A stretch of DNA of 52,813 nt from Terriglobia bacterium (lineage in GTDB: Bacteria > Acidobacteriota > Terriglobia > UBA7540). This document shows, piece by piece, positions 1 to 7,609 of this stretch (the stretch's first letter is position 1; each line of letters begins with the position of its first letter). Where the stretch lies: assembly GCA_020072655.1 (NCBI GenBank), contig JAIQGH010000016.1, positions 1-52,813 on the forward strand, read 5' to 3'. The position numbers were made by a program, and so were the translations under genes. The notes beneath the pieces are model-generated. The model saw nothing but the letters and a program-made list of their open reading frames with translations, searched no databases and was not told where the DNA came from.

Positions 1-197
1 CCGGACATCCCCGGCATGCGAATATCGGAGAGCACCACGTCAAAGGACTCTTGCTCCATCACCGCCAGAGCTTCCTTCGCGCTGGAGCATGCCTGGCAGA
101 CGTAGCCCTCCATGCTCAACCGCTCACTGAGGAGCTCGCACACTGCCGACTCGTCGTCCAGCACCAGGACACGTCCCTTGCAGGGAGTATCAGCCAT
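1..197 (-). CDS. Response regulator, receiver domain (partial)
   Basis: The N-terminal 65 residues of a two-component receiver domain; the rest lies beyond the window edge. The start ATG is at 197-195. Visible are the hydrophobic beta-1 strand followed by the acidic pair (VLVLDDES), and the phosphoacceptor aspartate in VVLSDIRMPGMSG near residue 57, the usual spacing for a CheY-like fold. The protein would be phosphorylated by a histidine kinase in the cytoplasm. The output domain is not visible, so it could be a transcription factor, an enzyme or a stand-alone receiver. It lies 239 bases downstream of purQ on the same strand, with hairpins between, so co-transcription is doubtful. Confidence 0.85.
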   Translation of the reverse strand, partial: MADTPCKGRVLVLDDESAVCELLSERLSMEGYVCQACSSAKEALAVMEQESFDVVLSDIRMPGMS

Positions 198-335
198 TGT
201 GATCTCTCATCGGTTGACGCTGGGAGCTTTCCTCCCAAGGCCGGCTCAAGGGAAGCATAGTCTAACCTCCCATCCGCACACTTATATCACAATAGGTTAA
301 GTCGCCACTCGCAGGGGGGCGCTTCGCGGCCACGC

Positions 336-354
336 GGGAGCCGAAAGGGCTCCC
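336..354. other. Hairpin between purQ and response regulator
   Basis: Perfect 7-bp stem GGGAGCC/GGCTCCC around a GAAAG loop. No T-tract follows on either strand, so it is not a clear intrinsic terminator. It lies in the 239-base gap that also holds the palindrome at 418-440. No gene is visible in the gap. Confidence 0.5.
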
Positions 355-417
355 CTATCCGGCGGTCATAGACCGGCGACACAACAAAAGGCTCTCCCAC
401 AGTTTACTGCCAAGCAT

Positions 418-440
418 GCCGCCCTGAAGGGCGGCGCTAC
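418..440 (-). repeat. GTAGCGC-type palindrome at the purQ stop codon
   Basis: Read on the minus strand it is GTAGC followed by 8-bp arms GCCGCCCT/AGGGCGGC around a 2-base loop. The TAG inside GTAGC is the purQ stop codon. The same GTAGC(GC) flank with different arm sequences recurs in the cluster at 25.4-26.1 kb. Confidence 0.6.
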
Positions 441-1171
441 TTTCCGAGCCAGCGAACTAGATTTCGGAAGAGCTTCAATCCATCCCGGGAGTACTGGGCG
501 GGTAAGGAGGCGCGCTCCGGATGGGGCATCAGCCCCAGGACAAGGCCGGTGGAATCGGTTACCCCCGCCACCGCGCCTGGAGCGCCATTCGGATTCGCGG
601 GGTACTCCAGGGTCGGCCGCCCCTCTATATCGGCATAATAGAAGACGACCTGAGCACGATTCCCCCGCTCGCACAGGAGCGGTCGGCCTTCCGCGTGGGC
701 CACCGGCATCTCGAGGACCTGCCCGGCAAGTCCCTCGGTCCACATGCATTTCTCCGACGAAACCAGCAATCGAACTTTCCGGTCCTCGAAACGCGCGGAC
801 TGGTTTTCTATCAGCGCCATGGCGCGCTCACCGGGCGCGCGGTCGGGAAGGATCCCGGCCTCGGTCAGCACCTGGAAACCGTTGCAGATGCCCAGGATAG
901 GCTTCTGGGAAGCCAGAAACTTCACGAGCTGGTCGCGCAGCCTGGCCACCAGCGTGGTCGCGAAGATTCGCCCGGCGCCCAAATGATCGCCGTACGAGAA
1001 ACCGCCGGGCACGACCGCCGCCTGGTAATCCTCCAGGCGCGCCCGCCCGTCTACGAGGTCGCGCAACAGGACGAGCGCAGGCCTTCCGCCGGCTTGCTCG
1101 ATGGCCGCTGCGGTCTCCTCGTGACAGTTCGTTCCGGGAGCGTAAAGGACCGCGGTTGTTGCCTCACTCAT
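437..1171 (-). CDS. purQ: Phosphoribosylformylglycinamidine synthase, glutaminase subunit PurQ
   Basis: Class I glutamine amidotransferase subunit of FGAM synthase (purine synthesis step 4, cytoplasm). It hydrolyses glutamine and passes ammonia to PurL. At 244 residues it has the length of a free-standing PurQ. The catalytic triad is visible: Cys96 in GICNGFQ, His217 and Glu219 in PHPE; the oxyanion region PGGFSYGD lies near residue 55. Its ATG overlaps the purL stop by four bases (ATGA), so translation is probably coupled. The stop codon lies in a palindromic repeat. Confidence 0.95.
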   Translation of the reverse strand: MSEATTAVLYAPGTNCHEETAAAIEQAGGRPALVLLRDLVDGRARLEDYQAAVVPGGFSYGDHLGAGRIFATTLVARLRDQLVKFLASQKPILGICNGFQVLTEAGILPDRAPGERAMALIENQSARFEDRKVRLLVSSEKCMWTEGLAGQVLEMPVAHAEGRPLLCERGNRAQVVFYYADIEGRPTLEYPANPNGAPGAVAGVTDSTGLVLGLMPHPERASLPAQYSRDGLKLFRNLVRWLGK

Positions 1172-3876
1172 TCAACCACCTCACGAAATGTCTTGGACCA
1201 GGCTGCGGCCAGGGAGGAAATGGAGTCCTGCCAAACCCCGTGGCCCGCCTCGGTGAGAATCAGGCGGGGCTCTTCGATTACTTCGCCGAGAACGTAATGG
1301 GAGACGCCGTCAAGGAATGAGTCCATTCCGGGAGGTACCTCAAGCAGCACTGACCCGACGAACTCTCCAAAAAGCAAGCCATCCCGGCGGCCCTTGATGG
1401 GCAGATTGAGGTCGATGCGAGCCCCCAGGCCGGAGCCGAAGCTCGCTTCGAAGAGCCGCAGAAACACTCCGCCTTCGGCAATGGCCGACCCCGAAAGATA
1501 GGCGCCCTCACGATGGAGGTGTAGGATCGTGTCCCACTGCGCCCGGATCGAGGCAGCATCGTAAGCGTCGAAAAGACGATCACCGCGCTGCCCGTAGCTA
1601 TCGGCATACACGCTGCCACCCAGCAAGTCGGGATTCGCCCGCCCGACCAGCACAATCCTGTCGCCGGGGCTCCTGAAGTCCTTGGTCACAATCTCCTTCA
1701 CGTCCGGGACGCGACCCAGCACGCTCACGACCAAGGTCGGAGGAACATCGATTCGCCTCCCGCCGCTCTCCATTGTTCCGGAACTCGAGTCCTTGCCGGA
1801 AATGAACGGGATGCCCAACTGCTCGGAAAGGTCGGCAATCGTCTCGACCATGCGCTTGAGGTCCCAGGCGATGTCCGGTCGCAAGCGGGGCGTGTAGAAG
1901 TTGTCGCACAGAGCCAGCTCGTGATAATCGGCGCCCGCCACCACGGCCTCGTAGGTTTTCCCGCGCAGGGGCGCGGAAACATAGAGGTTGGTCGGCATGC
2001 GATGACTCTTGCCGCCGAAGGGTCCAACGGCCGTCCGCCCCTGGACGGTGGTGTCGAACTGCGACCCCGCCGCCTGCTGGTCTGCGCAATGGTAGTGAGT
2101 GAGGACGCGTCGCACGGCTTCTCCCCATTCACTCGCGGTTGCTGGCTCAGGGATATCGAGCGACGCAAGCTGCCGCTGCGGCTCCGCAATCACCGTCGAA
2201 TCGATGGGACACGCCTCCCACAAGAAGGACATTTCCAGATCCACAACCTTCTGCCCTTGCCAGAAAGCTTCCAGCCGCTTGTTGTCCGTGAAGTGGCCAA
2301 GCACGGTGTGCAGGACTTCGTAGCGGTCGAGAATGGCCACGGTTTCCGCAAGCTTTTCCGGTGGCACGGCAACCAGCATCCGCTCCTGCGACTCGGAGAG
2401 CAGGATTTCCCAGGCCGTCAGGCTGCGGTCTTTGAGCGGCACGACATCAAGATCGATGCGCACTCCCGTCTCCGCGCCCATCTCGCCTACGGCGCAGGAG
2501 ATGCCGCCCGCGCCGAGATCAGTAATGGATCGTACGCACCCGGCATCACGGAGAACCGGGATGGCGGAAGTGAACTTGCGTTCCGTAATGGGATGGCCGA
2601 TCTGCACGGCGGCGAATTCCTTCTCGAGCGTTTCGCCGGTCATGCCAGTTGAGCTGGCGGTCGCGCCGTGAATGCCGTCGCGGCCGGTTTCGCCTCCCAT
2701 CAGCAGCGCCACGTCCCCGGGCCGCGGCTCGTCCTTGATGGCGTACCGGCGCGGAATCAGCCCCACGGAATGGCCCAGCGCGAAGCACTTGGCGTATCCC
2801 GGATGAATCCGATAGATGGGATGCATCATCGGGATGCCCATCGGGTTCGTGTAGTAGGCGGTGGCGCGAATGGATTCGGTCACGATCAGTTGCGGATGGA
2901 GCGCTCCGGCGGGCACTTCCTGGTCAGGCAGGCGCGGGTCCATGGTGCCCATGATCGTCGAGCCGCCAATGGGATACCCGCCCTTGCCGAAGCCCAGAGT
3001 GTCGCGGATCACTCCCCCGTGTTTGGTGGCGATTCCGCCGAAGGGCGCGATCGAGCTGGGAAAATTGTGCGTCTCGCCTTTGATGGTGACAACCCAGTCT
3101 TCGTAGAAGTCGAGCCCTCCCGCGTTGTCTTTGAACGAGGAAACCACCAGCGGGTGATTGATGCGTGCCGTCGCCGCGGAGAGCCGCTTGAGAAGCCCCA
3201 GGCTCTTCCAGGTCGTGTGGAAGCAGTGATCGCTCCAGGACTGTGCGAGGATTTCGATTTCCGCATCGGTGTGCGGGCGTCTCTGGGCGAGCTCGTGAGC
3301 CTGGATGGCCTTCATCTGTGAGAGCGGCGCGTACCAGGAGCGCGCGTGGGAGAGTTCGACCAGCTCTTTGTCGCTCAGTCCCGCGAGCAAGATCGCGCGC
3401 ACCGGGTCGGGCGTGCCGGTGGGGCGCAGGGTCGTCACCACTTCGCCCGGTTCGCGAACTCGCTCGACGATCTTGTTGTAGAGAAACCGCGCCGCGAGCC
3501 TCCGCGCCTCGGCCTCCTGCAGCCCCACAAACTGGTACCGGCGGCTAAGCCGCGCAAACTCCAGCCCGTTCTCACCCAGCGCCCGGGCGCCGGCCAGAAT
3601 CGACGGTGTCTCCGGGTCGGTCACTGCCGGACGATAAGCGATCTCCACGATGGGTCCGAGAGACGGGTCAAGCTGCGACCGCTCCGAAGCATCCTGGTAC
3701 AGCGGGTTGACCAGAAGCGGGAGAAGCCGTTCGACGCTGACGTCGCCTTCCAGCCAGAAGACGCGCTCGATCACCAAGCCATCCAGCGCGGGACAGCCGT
3801 GGCTGCGAAAGAACGAAAGCCAGCTTCTTGCCTCGGCATCGTCTTTGTATAGGGCATAGACGGAATGAATGGCCAT
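1168..3876 (-). CDS. purL: Phosphoribosylformylglycinamidine synthase PurL with extended N-terminus
   Basis: Synthetase subunit of FGAM synthase: FGAR + ATP + ammonia give FGAM. At 902 residues it is longer than small PurL (about 720-750) and shorter than the single-chain enzyme (about 1,300). The first ~200 residues resemble a PurS-like region and linker, followed by SDHCFHTTW near 215, KGETHNFPSS near 270 and a second AIRS-like half with SGKDSS near residue 690. With PurQ encoded separately, this is the intermediate architecture in which PurS seems fused to PurL; no separate purS is visible. It is translationally coupled to purQ. The start ATG at 3876 follows GATC without a strong ribosome site. 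Confidence 0.93.
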   Translation of the reverse strand: MAIHSVYALYKDDAEARSWLSFFRSHGCPALDGLVIERVFWLEGDVSVERLLPLLVNPLYQDASERSQLDPSLGPIVEIAYRPAVTDPETPSILAGARALGENGLEFARLSRRYQFVGLQEAEARRLAARFLYNKIVERVREPGEVVTTLRPTGTPDPVRAILLAGLSDKELVELSHARSWYAPLSQMKAIQAHELAQRRPHTDAEIEILAQSWSDHCFHTTWKSLGLLKRLSAATARINHPLVVSSFKDNAGGLDFYEDWVVTIKGETHNFPSSIAPFGGIATKHGGVIRDTLGFGKGGYPIGGSTIMGTMDPRLPDQEVPAGALHPQLIVTESIRATAYYTNPMGIPMMHPIYRIHPGYAKCFALGHSVGLIPRRYAIKDEPRPGDVALLMGGETGRDGIHGATASSTGMTGETLEKEFAAVQIGHPITERKFTSAIPVLRDAGCVRSITDLGAGGISCAVGEMGAETGVRIDLDVVPLKDRSLTAWEILLSESQERMLVAVPPEKLAETVAILDRYEVLHTVLGHFTDNKRLEAFWQGQKVVDLEMSFLWEACPIDSTVIAEPQRQLASLDIPEPATASEWGEAVRRVLTHYHCADQQAAGSQFDTTVQGRTAVGPFGGKSHRMPTNLYVSAPLRGKTYEAVVAGADYHELALCDNFYTPRLRPDIAWDLKRMVETIADLSEQLGIPFISGKDSSSGTMESGGRRIDVPPTLVVSVLGRVPDVKEIVTKDFRSPGDRIVLVGRANPDLLGGSVYADSYGQRGDRLFDAYDAASIRAQWDTILHLHREGAYLSGSAIAEGGVFLRLFEASFGSGLGARIDLNLPIKGRRDGLLFGEFVGSVLLEVPPGMDSFLDGVSHYVLGEVIEEPRLILTEAGHGVWQDSISSLAAAWSKTFREVVE

Positions 3877-4161
3877 GATCGTAGTATCCTACCGGCCGGC
3901 TGAGCTGGGAGCCCGTCGGCCCGCTGCTTGGAGGGCTGGACCTGGATTAGTATCCCGACGAATTGGTTGCAGGGAAGCTGCTCGTCAGTCCAGCGCAGCA
4001 TTATATCCGGGATATGGGGGAAGGCAACCTTCCCCGTAGGCCTGCCCTCTATTTGAATTGCGGCGGCGTTCGTCGGGGCGGGCAGGTCGGCACTTGGGGG
4101 CTTTGCCGAGCTACCCGCCGCAACACAAGCACCACGGGCCAGTCCCAACCGCTTGTTCTCC
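3877..4161. other. Intergenic region between divergent purL and small secreted protein
   Basis: No coding region is convincing here. The one clear structure is a hairpin at 4017-4035 with 8-bp arms GGGGAAGG/CCTTCCCC and a CAA loop. No conserved riboswitch is recognised upstream of purL. Confidence 0.5.
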
Positions 4162-4190
4162 TTGATTTTGCCCGGTCACCGGCGTAAATT
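4162..4190 (+). promoter_or_regulatory. Candidate sigma-70-type promoter
   Basis: TTGATT (4162-4167), a 17-base spacer and TAAATT (4185-4190), about 40 bases before the ATG at 4232. Fit and spacing are good, but only the sequence supports it. Confidence 0.5.
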
Positions 4191-4231
4191 ACGCACAAGG
4201 GATGGCTCGCCAAGCTGACGGGAAGGTGCCT

Positions 4232-4831
4232 ATGAAACTCCACCGAATTCTGATGGCAAGCGTCTTGGCGCTGGCAATTGCGGGATTGATCCCTCTCTCC
4301 GCCCAAACGCCGGGGCAGTCCGCTTCCTTGGGTGACCTTGCGAAGAAGCTGAAGTCTGAGCGAGCCGCGTCCGGGAAGTCCGTCAGAGTCTTCACCAATG
4401 ACAACCTGCCACGCGGGCCAGCGTCGGGCGGCATTTCGATCGTCGGCTCGATGTCACCGACGACGCCAACTCCTCCGGCTCCAGCGGCGGGCGAGGCGGC
4501 CGCTGGCCCAGCGAGCACGGCCTCAACGGAGGAGTCACCGGCCACCCACGACGAAAAGTATTACCGAGACAAGATGGCTGAACTGCGGTCACGGCTCGAA
4601 TTGCACGAGCGTGAGCTGGGCATCCTTCAGCAAAAACAGTCGCAAGGAGAGGTCCAGTATTATCCGGACCCGAATAAAACGCTCCAGCAGGAATACTCAC
4701 GCTCGGACATCAATAAGAGAAACGACGAGATTGCCAAGAAGCAGGCACAGATCGACGAAGACAAGCGCGCCATGCAGGACTTGCAGGATCAACTTCGACG
4801 CGAGGGCGCGCCTTCGGGCTGGCTGCGATAG
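4232..4831 (+). CDS. Secreted coiled-coil protein with VFTNDNLP motif (paralogue 1)
   Basis: A signal peptide (MKLHRILMASVLALAIAG...SAQ) is followed by SLGDLAKKLKSE, then VRVFTNDNLP, a low-complexity Pro/Ala/Ser stretch, and a charged C-terminal helix that looks coiled-coil (repeated E/K/Q near residues 110-195). ATG 4232 is chosen over the in-frame ATG 4202 because GGAAGGTG lies just before it and the signal peptide then starts cleanly. The next gene encodes a paralogue with the same motif order. The VFTND(N/D)LP signature recurs in Acidobacteria proteins of unknown function. No enzyme motif is visible; a periplasmic or envelope-structural role is a guess. Confidence 0.75.
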   Translation: MKLHRILMASVLALAIAGLIPLSAQTPGQSASLGDLAKKLKSERAASGKSVRVFTNDNLPRGPASGGISIVGSMSPTTPTPPAPAAGEAAAGPASTASTEESPATHDEKYYRDKMAELRSRLELHERELGILQQKQSQGEVQYYPDPNKTLQQEYSRSDINKRNDEIAKKQAQIDEDKRAMQDLQDQLRREGAPSGWLR

Positions 4832-4924
4832 CAATGCCGACGCGCGGGCGGAATTGGCCTCCCCCGCCCGGCCAGGTCCGCGGCTGGCTTTGTACACCGG
4901 CCTTGGCAAACCAGGTGAGGTGAC

Positions 4925-5527
4925 ATGAAAAAGCGGTTCCTGTTATTGGCCGGCTTGAGCACGGCTGTGATGTTTACCCTTTCCCTGGTGTTCGCCCAGA
5001 GTCTGGGTGATCTGGCGCGCGCCGAGCGCGCCAAGCGAGAGAAGGAGGGGAAGAAGCCCGTCAAGGTCTTCACCAACGACAACCTCCCAGCGCGCCCTCC
5101 GGGCGAAGGTCCTACGGCTGCAAGCTCGATGTCCTCGGCGCCGCCTCCTCCCAGCGAAGCGCCACCTGCTGAGCAAGCCACGTCCGCACAGCCCGCGACG
5201 GAGTCCGCGCCCTCGGAGGCGGGGGGCGAGGAGAAGCAGAAGACAAGGGAGTACTGGCAGGATCAATTCAAGTCCGCCCACAAGAACCTTGCCGACGCCG
5301 AGGAGCAACAGCGCGTGGCGGAGGATGAATTGAGCCTCTTGCAGATTCAGCAGGCTCGCGAGCTTTCCTCCGACGCACAAAGCCAATTGGAAGCCCAAAT
5401 CAAATCAAAGCAGGCGGGGGTCCAAGCCAAACGGGCCGACACTGACAAAGCCCGCAAAGACTTGGAGAACCTCGAAAAGGATTTCAAGGACAGCGGCGCG
5501 CCCGCTGATTGGGGAAAGACCGACTAG
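4925..5527 (+). CDS. Secreted coiled-coil protein with VFTNDNLP motif (paralogue 2)
   Basis: It has 200 residues: a signal peptide (MKKRFLLLAGLSTAVMFTLSLVFAQ), SLGDLARAERAKREKEGKK, VKVFTNDNLP, a Pro/Ala/Ser spacer, then a long charged helix rich in E, K and Q (residues ~100-195) likely to form a coiled coil. The ribosome site is GGTGAGGTGAC directly before ATG 4925. It lies 93 bases after its paralogue and both C-termini end in similar (K/R)xxGAPxxW segments, so a tandem duplication is likely. Function unknown. Confidence 0.78.
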   Translation: MKKRFLLLAGLSTAVMFTLSLVFAQSLGDLARAERAKREKEGKKPVKVFTNDNLPARPPGEGPTAASSMSSAPPPPSEAPPAEQATSAQPATESAPSEAGGEEKQKTREYWQDQFKSAHKNLADAEEQQRVAEDELSLLQIQQARELSSDAQSQLEAQIKSKQAGVQAKRADTDKARKDLENLEKDFKDSGAPADWGKTD

Positions 5528-5532
5528 CGCTC

Positions 5533-5575
5533 GGCGATTCTGATCGCCCTAGGGGAGGGCCTTTACGGCCCTCCC
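5533..5575. terminator. Tandem hairpins between convergent genes
   Basis: Two hairpins: GGCGAT/ATCGCC with a TCTG loop (5533-5548) and GGGAGGGCC/GGCCCTCCC with a TTTAC loop (5553-5575). Neither is followed by a clear T-tract, but the position between convergent genes suits bidirectional termination or mRNA end protection. Confidence 0.5.
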
Positions 5576-5619
5576 GTTGGAGCTTCCCGCGCGCGCACGT
5601 GCGAAGAATCCGACGCTGG

Positions 5620-5644
5620 GAGCACCGTGAAGGTGCTCTCCTAC
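5620..5644 (-). repeat. Palindrome at the menG/ubiE stop codon
   Basis: On the minus strand GTAG is followed by a hairpin with 7-bp arms GAGCACC/GGTGCTC. The TAG of GTAG is the stop codon of the methyltransferase gene, the same arrangement as at purQ (418-440). Confidence 0.5.
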
Positions 5645-6399
5645 GCCTTCTCCGCCAAGTGTAAAGCCGCGACCCCGCCGGTGAAGTTCCGGTACCGGAC
5701 GTTGGCAAATCCCGCCTCACGCAGGGCGTCCGCAAGCTCCTCCTGATCTGGAAAACGCGAGACCGAGTCGGGTAGGTATTGGTACGGACCCGGAATTCCG
5801 GAAATCCAGGTGCCGACGCGCGGAAGGATGTGGTGAAAGTAGAAGCGAAACAGCGGTCCGAACAGCGGCCAGCGGACGGTTGAGAACTCAAGAATGGCCA
5901 GCGAGCCGCCGCGCTTCAGCACGCGTCGCATTTCGCGAAGGCCCTCGGCGTAGCGGGCGAGATTGCGGAAACCGAAAGCCACGCTCACCACATCCAGGGA
6001 ATCGTCGCGAAACGGCAGAGCCAGCGTATCCCCCTCAAGAAGCAGCAAACCGCCTCGCTGCCTCCTTCCCTTAGTTCTGGCCCGCTCGAGCATGGGGCGG
6101 CAGAAATCGGTTCCCACAACTTTCCCTGCGGAGTGATGGAGGAGGGCCAGCGCCAGATCGCCCGTTCCGCAACAGACGTCCACGGCCAGCGAGCCGGGCC
6201 GCGCCAGCGTTTCACGTAAGGCACGCGCCGTCGCCTTCCGCCAGGCGATGTCCCGCCCGAAGGAGAGAACGTGATTCGCCAGGTCGTATCGCGGTGCCAC
6301 CGCCGCGAACATTGTGCGCACCGCTTGCGCCGTGGATGGTCGGTCTTGGGGATTCCCCAGCGGGCTCCCGCGCGACGTGAGAGATGAAACCTCATTCAT
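5641..6399 (-). CDS. ubiE: Demethylmenaquinone/ubiquinone methyltransferase (MenG/UbiE)
   Basis: SAM-dependent C-methyltransferase of quinone synthesis. FAAVAPRYDLANHVLSFGRDIAWR matches the family start and VDVCCGTGDLAL is the SAM-binding loop. The C-terminus FTGGVAALHLAEKA fits the family's usual ending. ATG 6399 (MNEVSSL) overlaps the aroB stop by eight bases and gives about 252 residues, as usual; the upstream in-frame ATG at 6456 would add 19 residues inside aroB. Which quinone it methylates cannot be told here; menaquinone is likely for Acidobacteriota. Confidence 0.93.
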   Translation of the reverse strand: MNEVSSLTSRGSPLGNPQDRPSTAQAVRTMFAAVAPRYDLANHVLSFGRDIAWRKATARALRETLARPGSLAVDVCCGTGDLALALLHHSAGKVVGTDFCRPMLERARTKGRRQRGGLLLLEGDTLALPFRDDSLDVVSVAFGFRNLARYAEGLREMRRVLKRGGSLAILEFSTVRWPLFGPLFRFYFHHILPRVGTWISGIPGPYQYLPDSVSRFPDQEELADALREAGFANVRYRNFTGGVAALHLAEKA

Positions 6400-7480
6400 G
6401 CCGGTCGGCTCGCTGGATATCACGGAAGGCAGCGCCGACGGCGGCCGGTGGCACATCCGCGACGATACGGACTTTGCCGATTCGCTCCGGCAGGACCCAG
6501 TGGATTCTCCCCCCCACGGCTTTTTTGTCGCGTGGCAACAATTTCAGAACGCGTCCCGCCTTCAGATCGCCAATGGACGGCAAAGGTCCAACACGGCGGA
6601 TGAGTGCTACAACCTTCTGCGAACTTGCCGGGCTCATTAGGCCCAGCAGTTCTGCTAGCCGTACCGCGCCCAGCAGCCCCCAGCCCACCGCCTCACCGTG
6701 CAGGAACCGTCGGTAGCCGGTGGCTTCCTCGAGCGCGTGGCCGAACGTGTGTCCCAGATTCAGGACACGCCGCAGTCCCGCCTCTTTTTCATCACGGCTG
6801 ACCACGTCGACTTTAACGCTCGCGGCATGCGCCAGTAACGGCCCGAGCGAAGCCGCCCGCTCCGGCCGAAGCGAATCGAGCGCACATTCTACCTCGTCGA
6901 AAAGCCTGGGCCCCGAGAGCACCGCATGTTTGACCACTTCGAAGAAGCCGGAGCGGAAAGCCCGCTCATCGAGCGTCGTAAGCACCACCGGGTCGGCCGC
7001 CACAAGTCGCGGCGGATAGAAGGTTCCGATAAGATTTTTCATCGCGCCCACGTTGACGGCCGTCTTGCCGCCGATCGAGCTGTCCACCTGGGCGACGACC
7101 GTCGTGGGGACCTGCACGCAATCAATCCCGCGCATGTACGTCGACGCGACAAATCCGCCCAAATCCCCGATCACCCCGCCGCCAAAAGCCACGAGCAGCG
7201 ATCGCCGGTCCGCGCCTTGCGCCAGAAGCTCTCCGGCCACTTGCTCGACCATGCGGAGACTCTTCGAGGCCTCTCCAGAGGGAACAAATACCCTCTGTGC
7301 CGTCTTTAAGCCGCTCGACCGCAGGAATGGCTCTTGCCAGTGATTCCACAGCCCGCGCTCGGTGAGCAGGAAAACCGAGGTGTAACCGCTCCGGGCAAAT
7401 TCGCGAAGCGCGCGCCAAGCGCCGCGGCCCACCACGACGTCGTAATGAACAGTCTCGGAAGTCACGCCCAGGCGCTGCAT
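6392..7480 (-). CDS. aroB: 3-dehydroquinate synthase
   Basis: Second step of the shikimate pathway: DAHP to 3-dehydroquinate, NAD- and metal-dependent, cytoplasmic. Visible are FGGGVIGDLGGFVAS (nucleotide loop), VDSSIGGKTAVN (substrate lysine region), FFEVVKHAVL and LNLGHTFGHALE, whose histidines belong to the metal site. ATG 7480 (MQRLGVTSETVHYDVVVG) fits the family N-terminus; a GTG at 7504 in the same frame would add eight residues. It overlaps ubiE downstream and is divergent from nadB. The DAHP synthase gene, one step earlier in the pathway, is elsewhere in the window. Confidence 0.94.
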   Translation of the reverse strand: MQRLGVTSETVHYDVVVGRGAWRALREFARSGYTSVFLLTERGLWNHWQEPFLRSSGLKTAQRVFVPSGEASKSLRMVEQVAGELLAQGADRRSLLVAFGGGVIGDLGGFVASTYMRGIDCVQVPTTVVAQVDSSIGGKTAVNVGAMKNLIGTFYPPRLVAADPVVLTTLDERAFRSGFFEVVKHAVLSGPRLFDEVECALDSLRPERAASLGPLLAHAASVKVDVVSRDEKEAGLRRVLNLGHTFGHALEEATGYRRFLHGEAVGWGLLGAVRLAELLGLMSPASSQKVVALIRRVGPLPSIGDLKAGRVLKLLPRDKKAVGGRIHWVLPERIGKVRIVADVPPAAVGAAFRDIQRADRHE

Positions 7481-7609
7481 ACGGCCCCAAGAGAACCTTG
7501 TCACCCAAAGCAGAAGCTACTGATAACACAGGCGGAGACGCGAAGGCCACAAGAAAAACAATGAAGCGGGAATCTTTCTTCCAGTTGCGAAGGTGCGAAT
7601 CGAAAGGCT

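Noticed and set aside
4017-4035. GGGGAAGG hairpin as a member of the GTAGCGC repeat family
   Set aside because: The flanking GTAG lies on the opposite side and lacks GCGC, so it is probably an unrelated hairpin.
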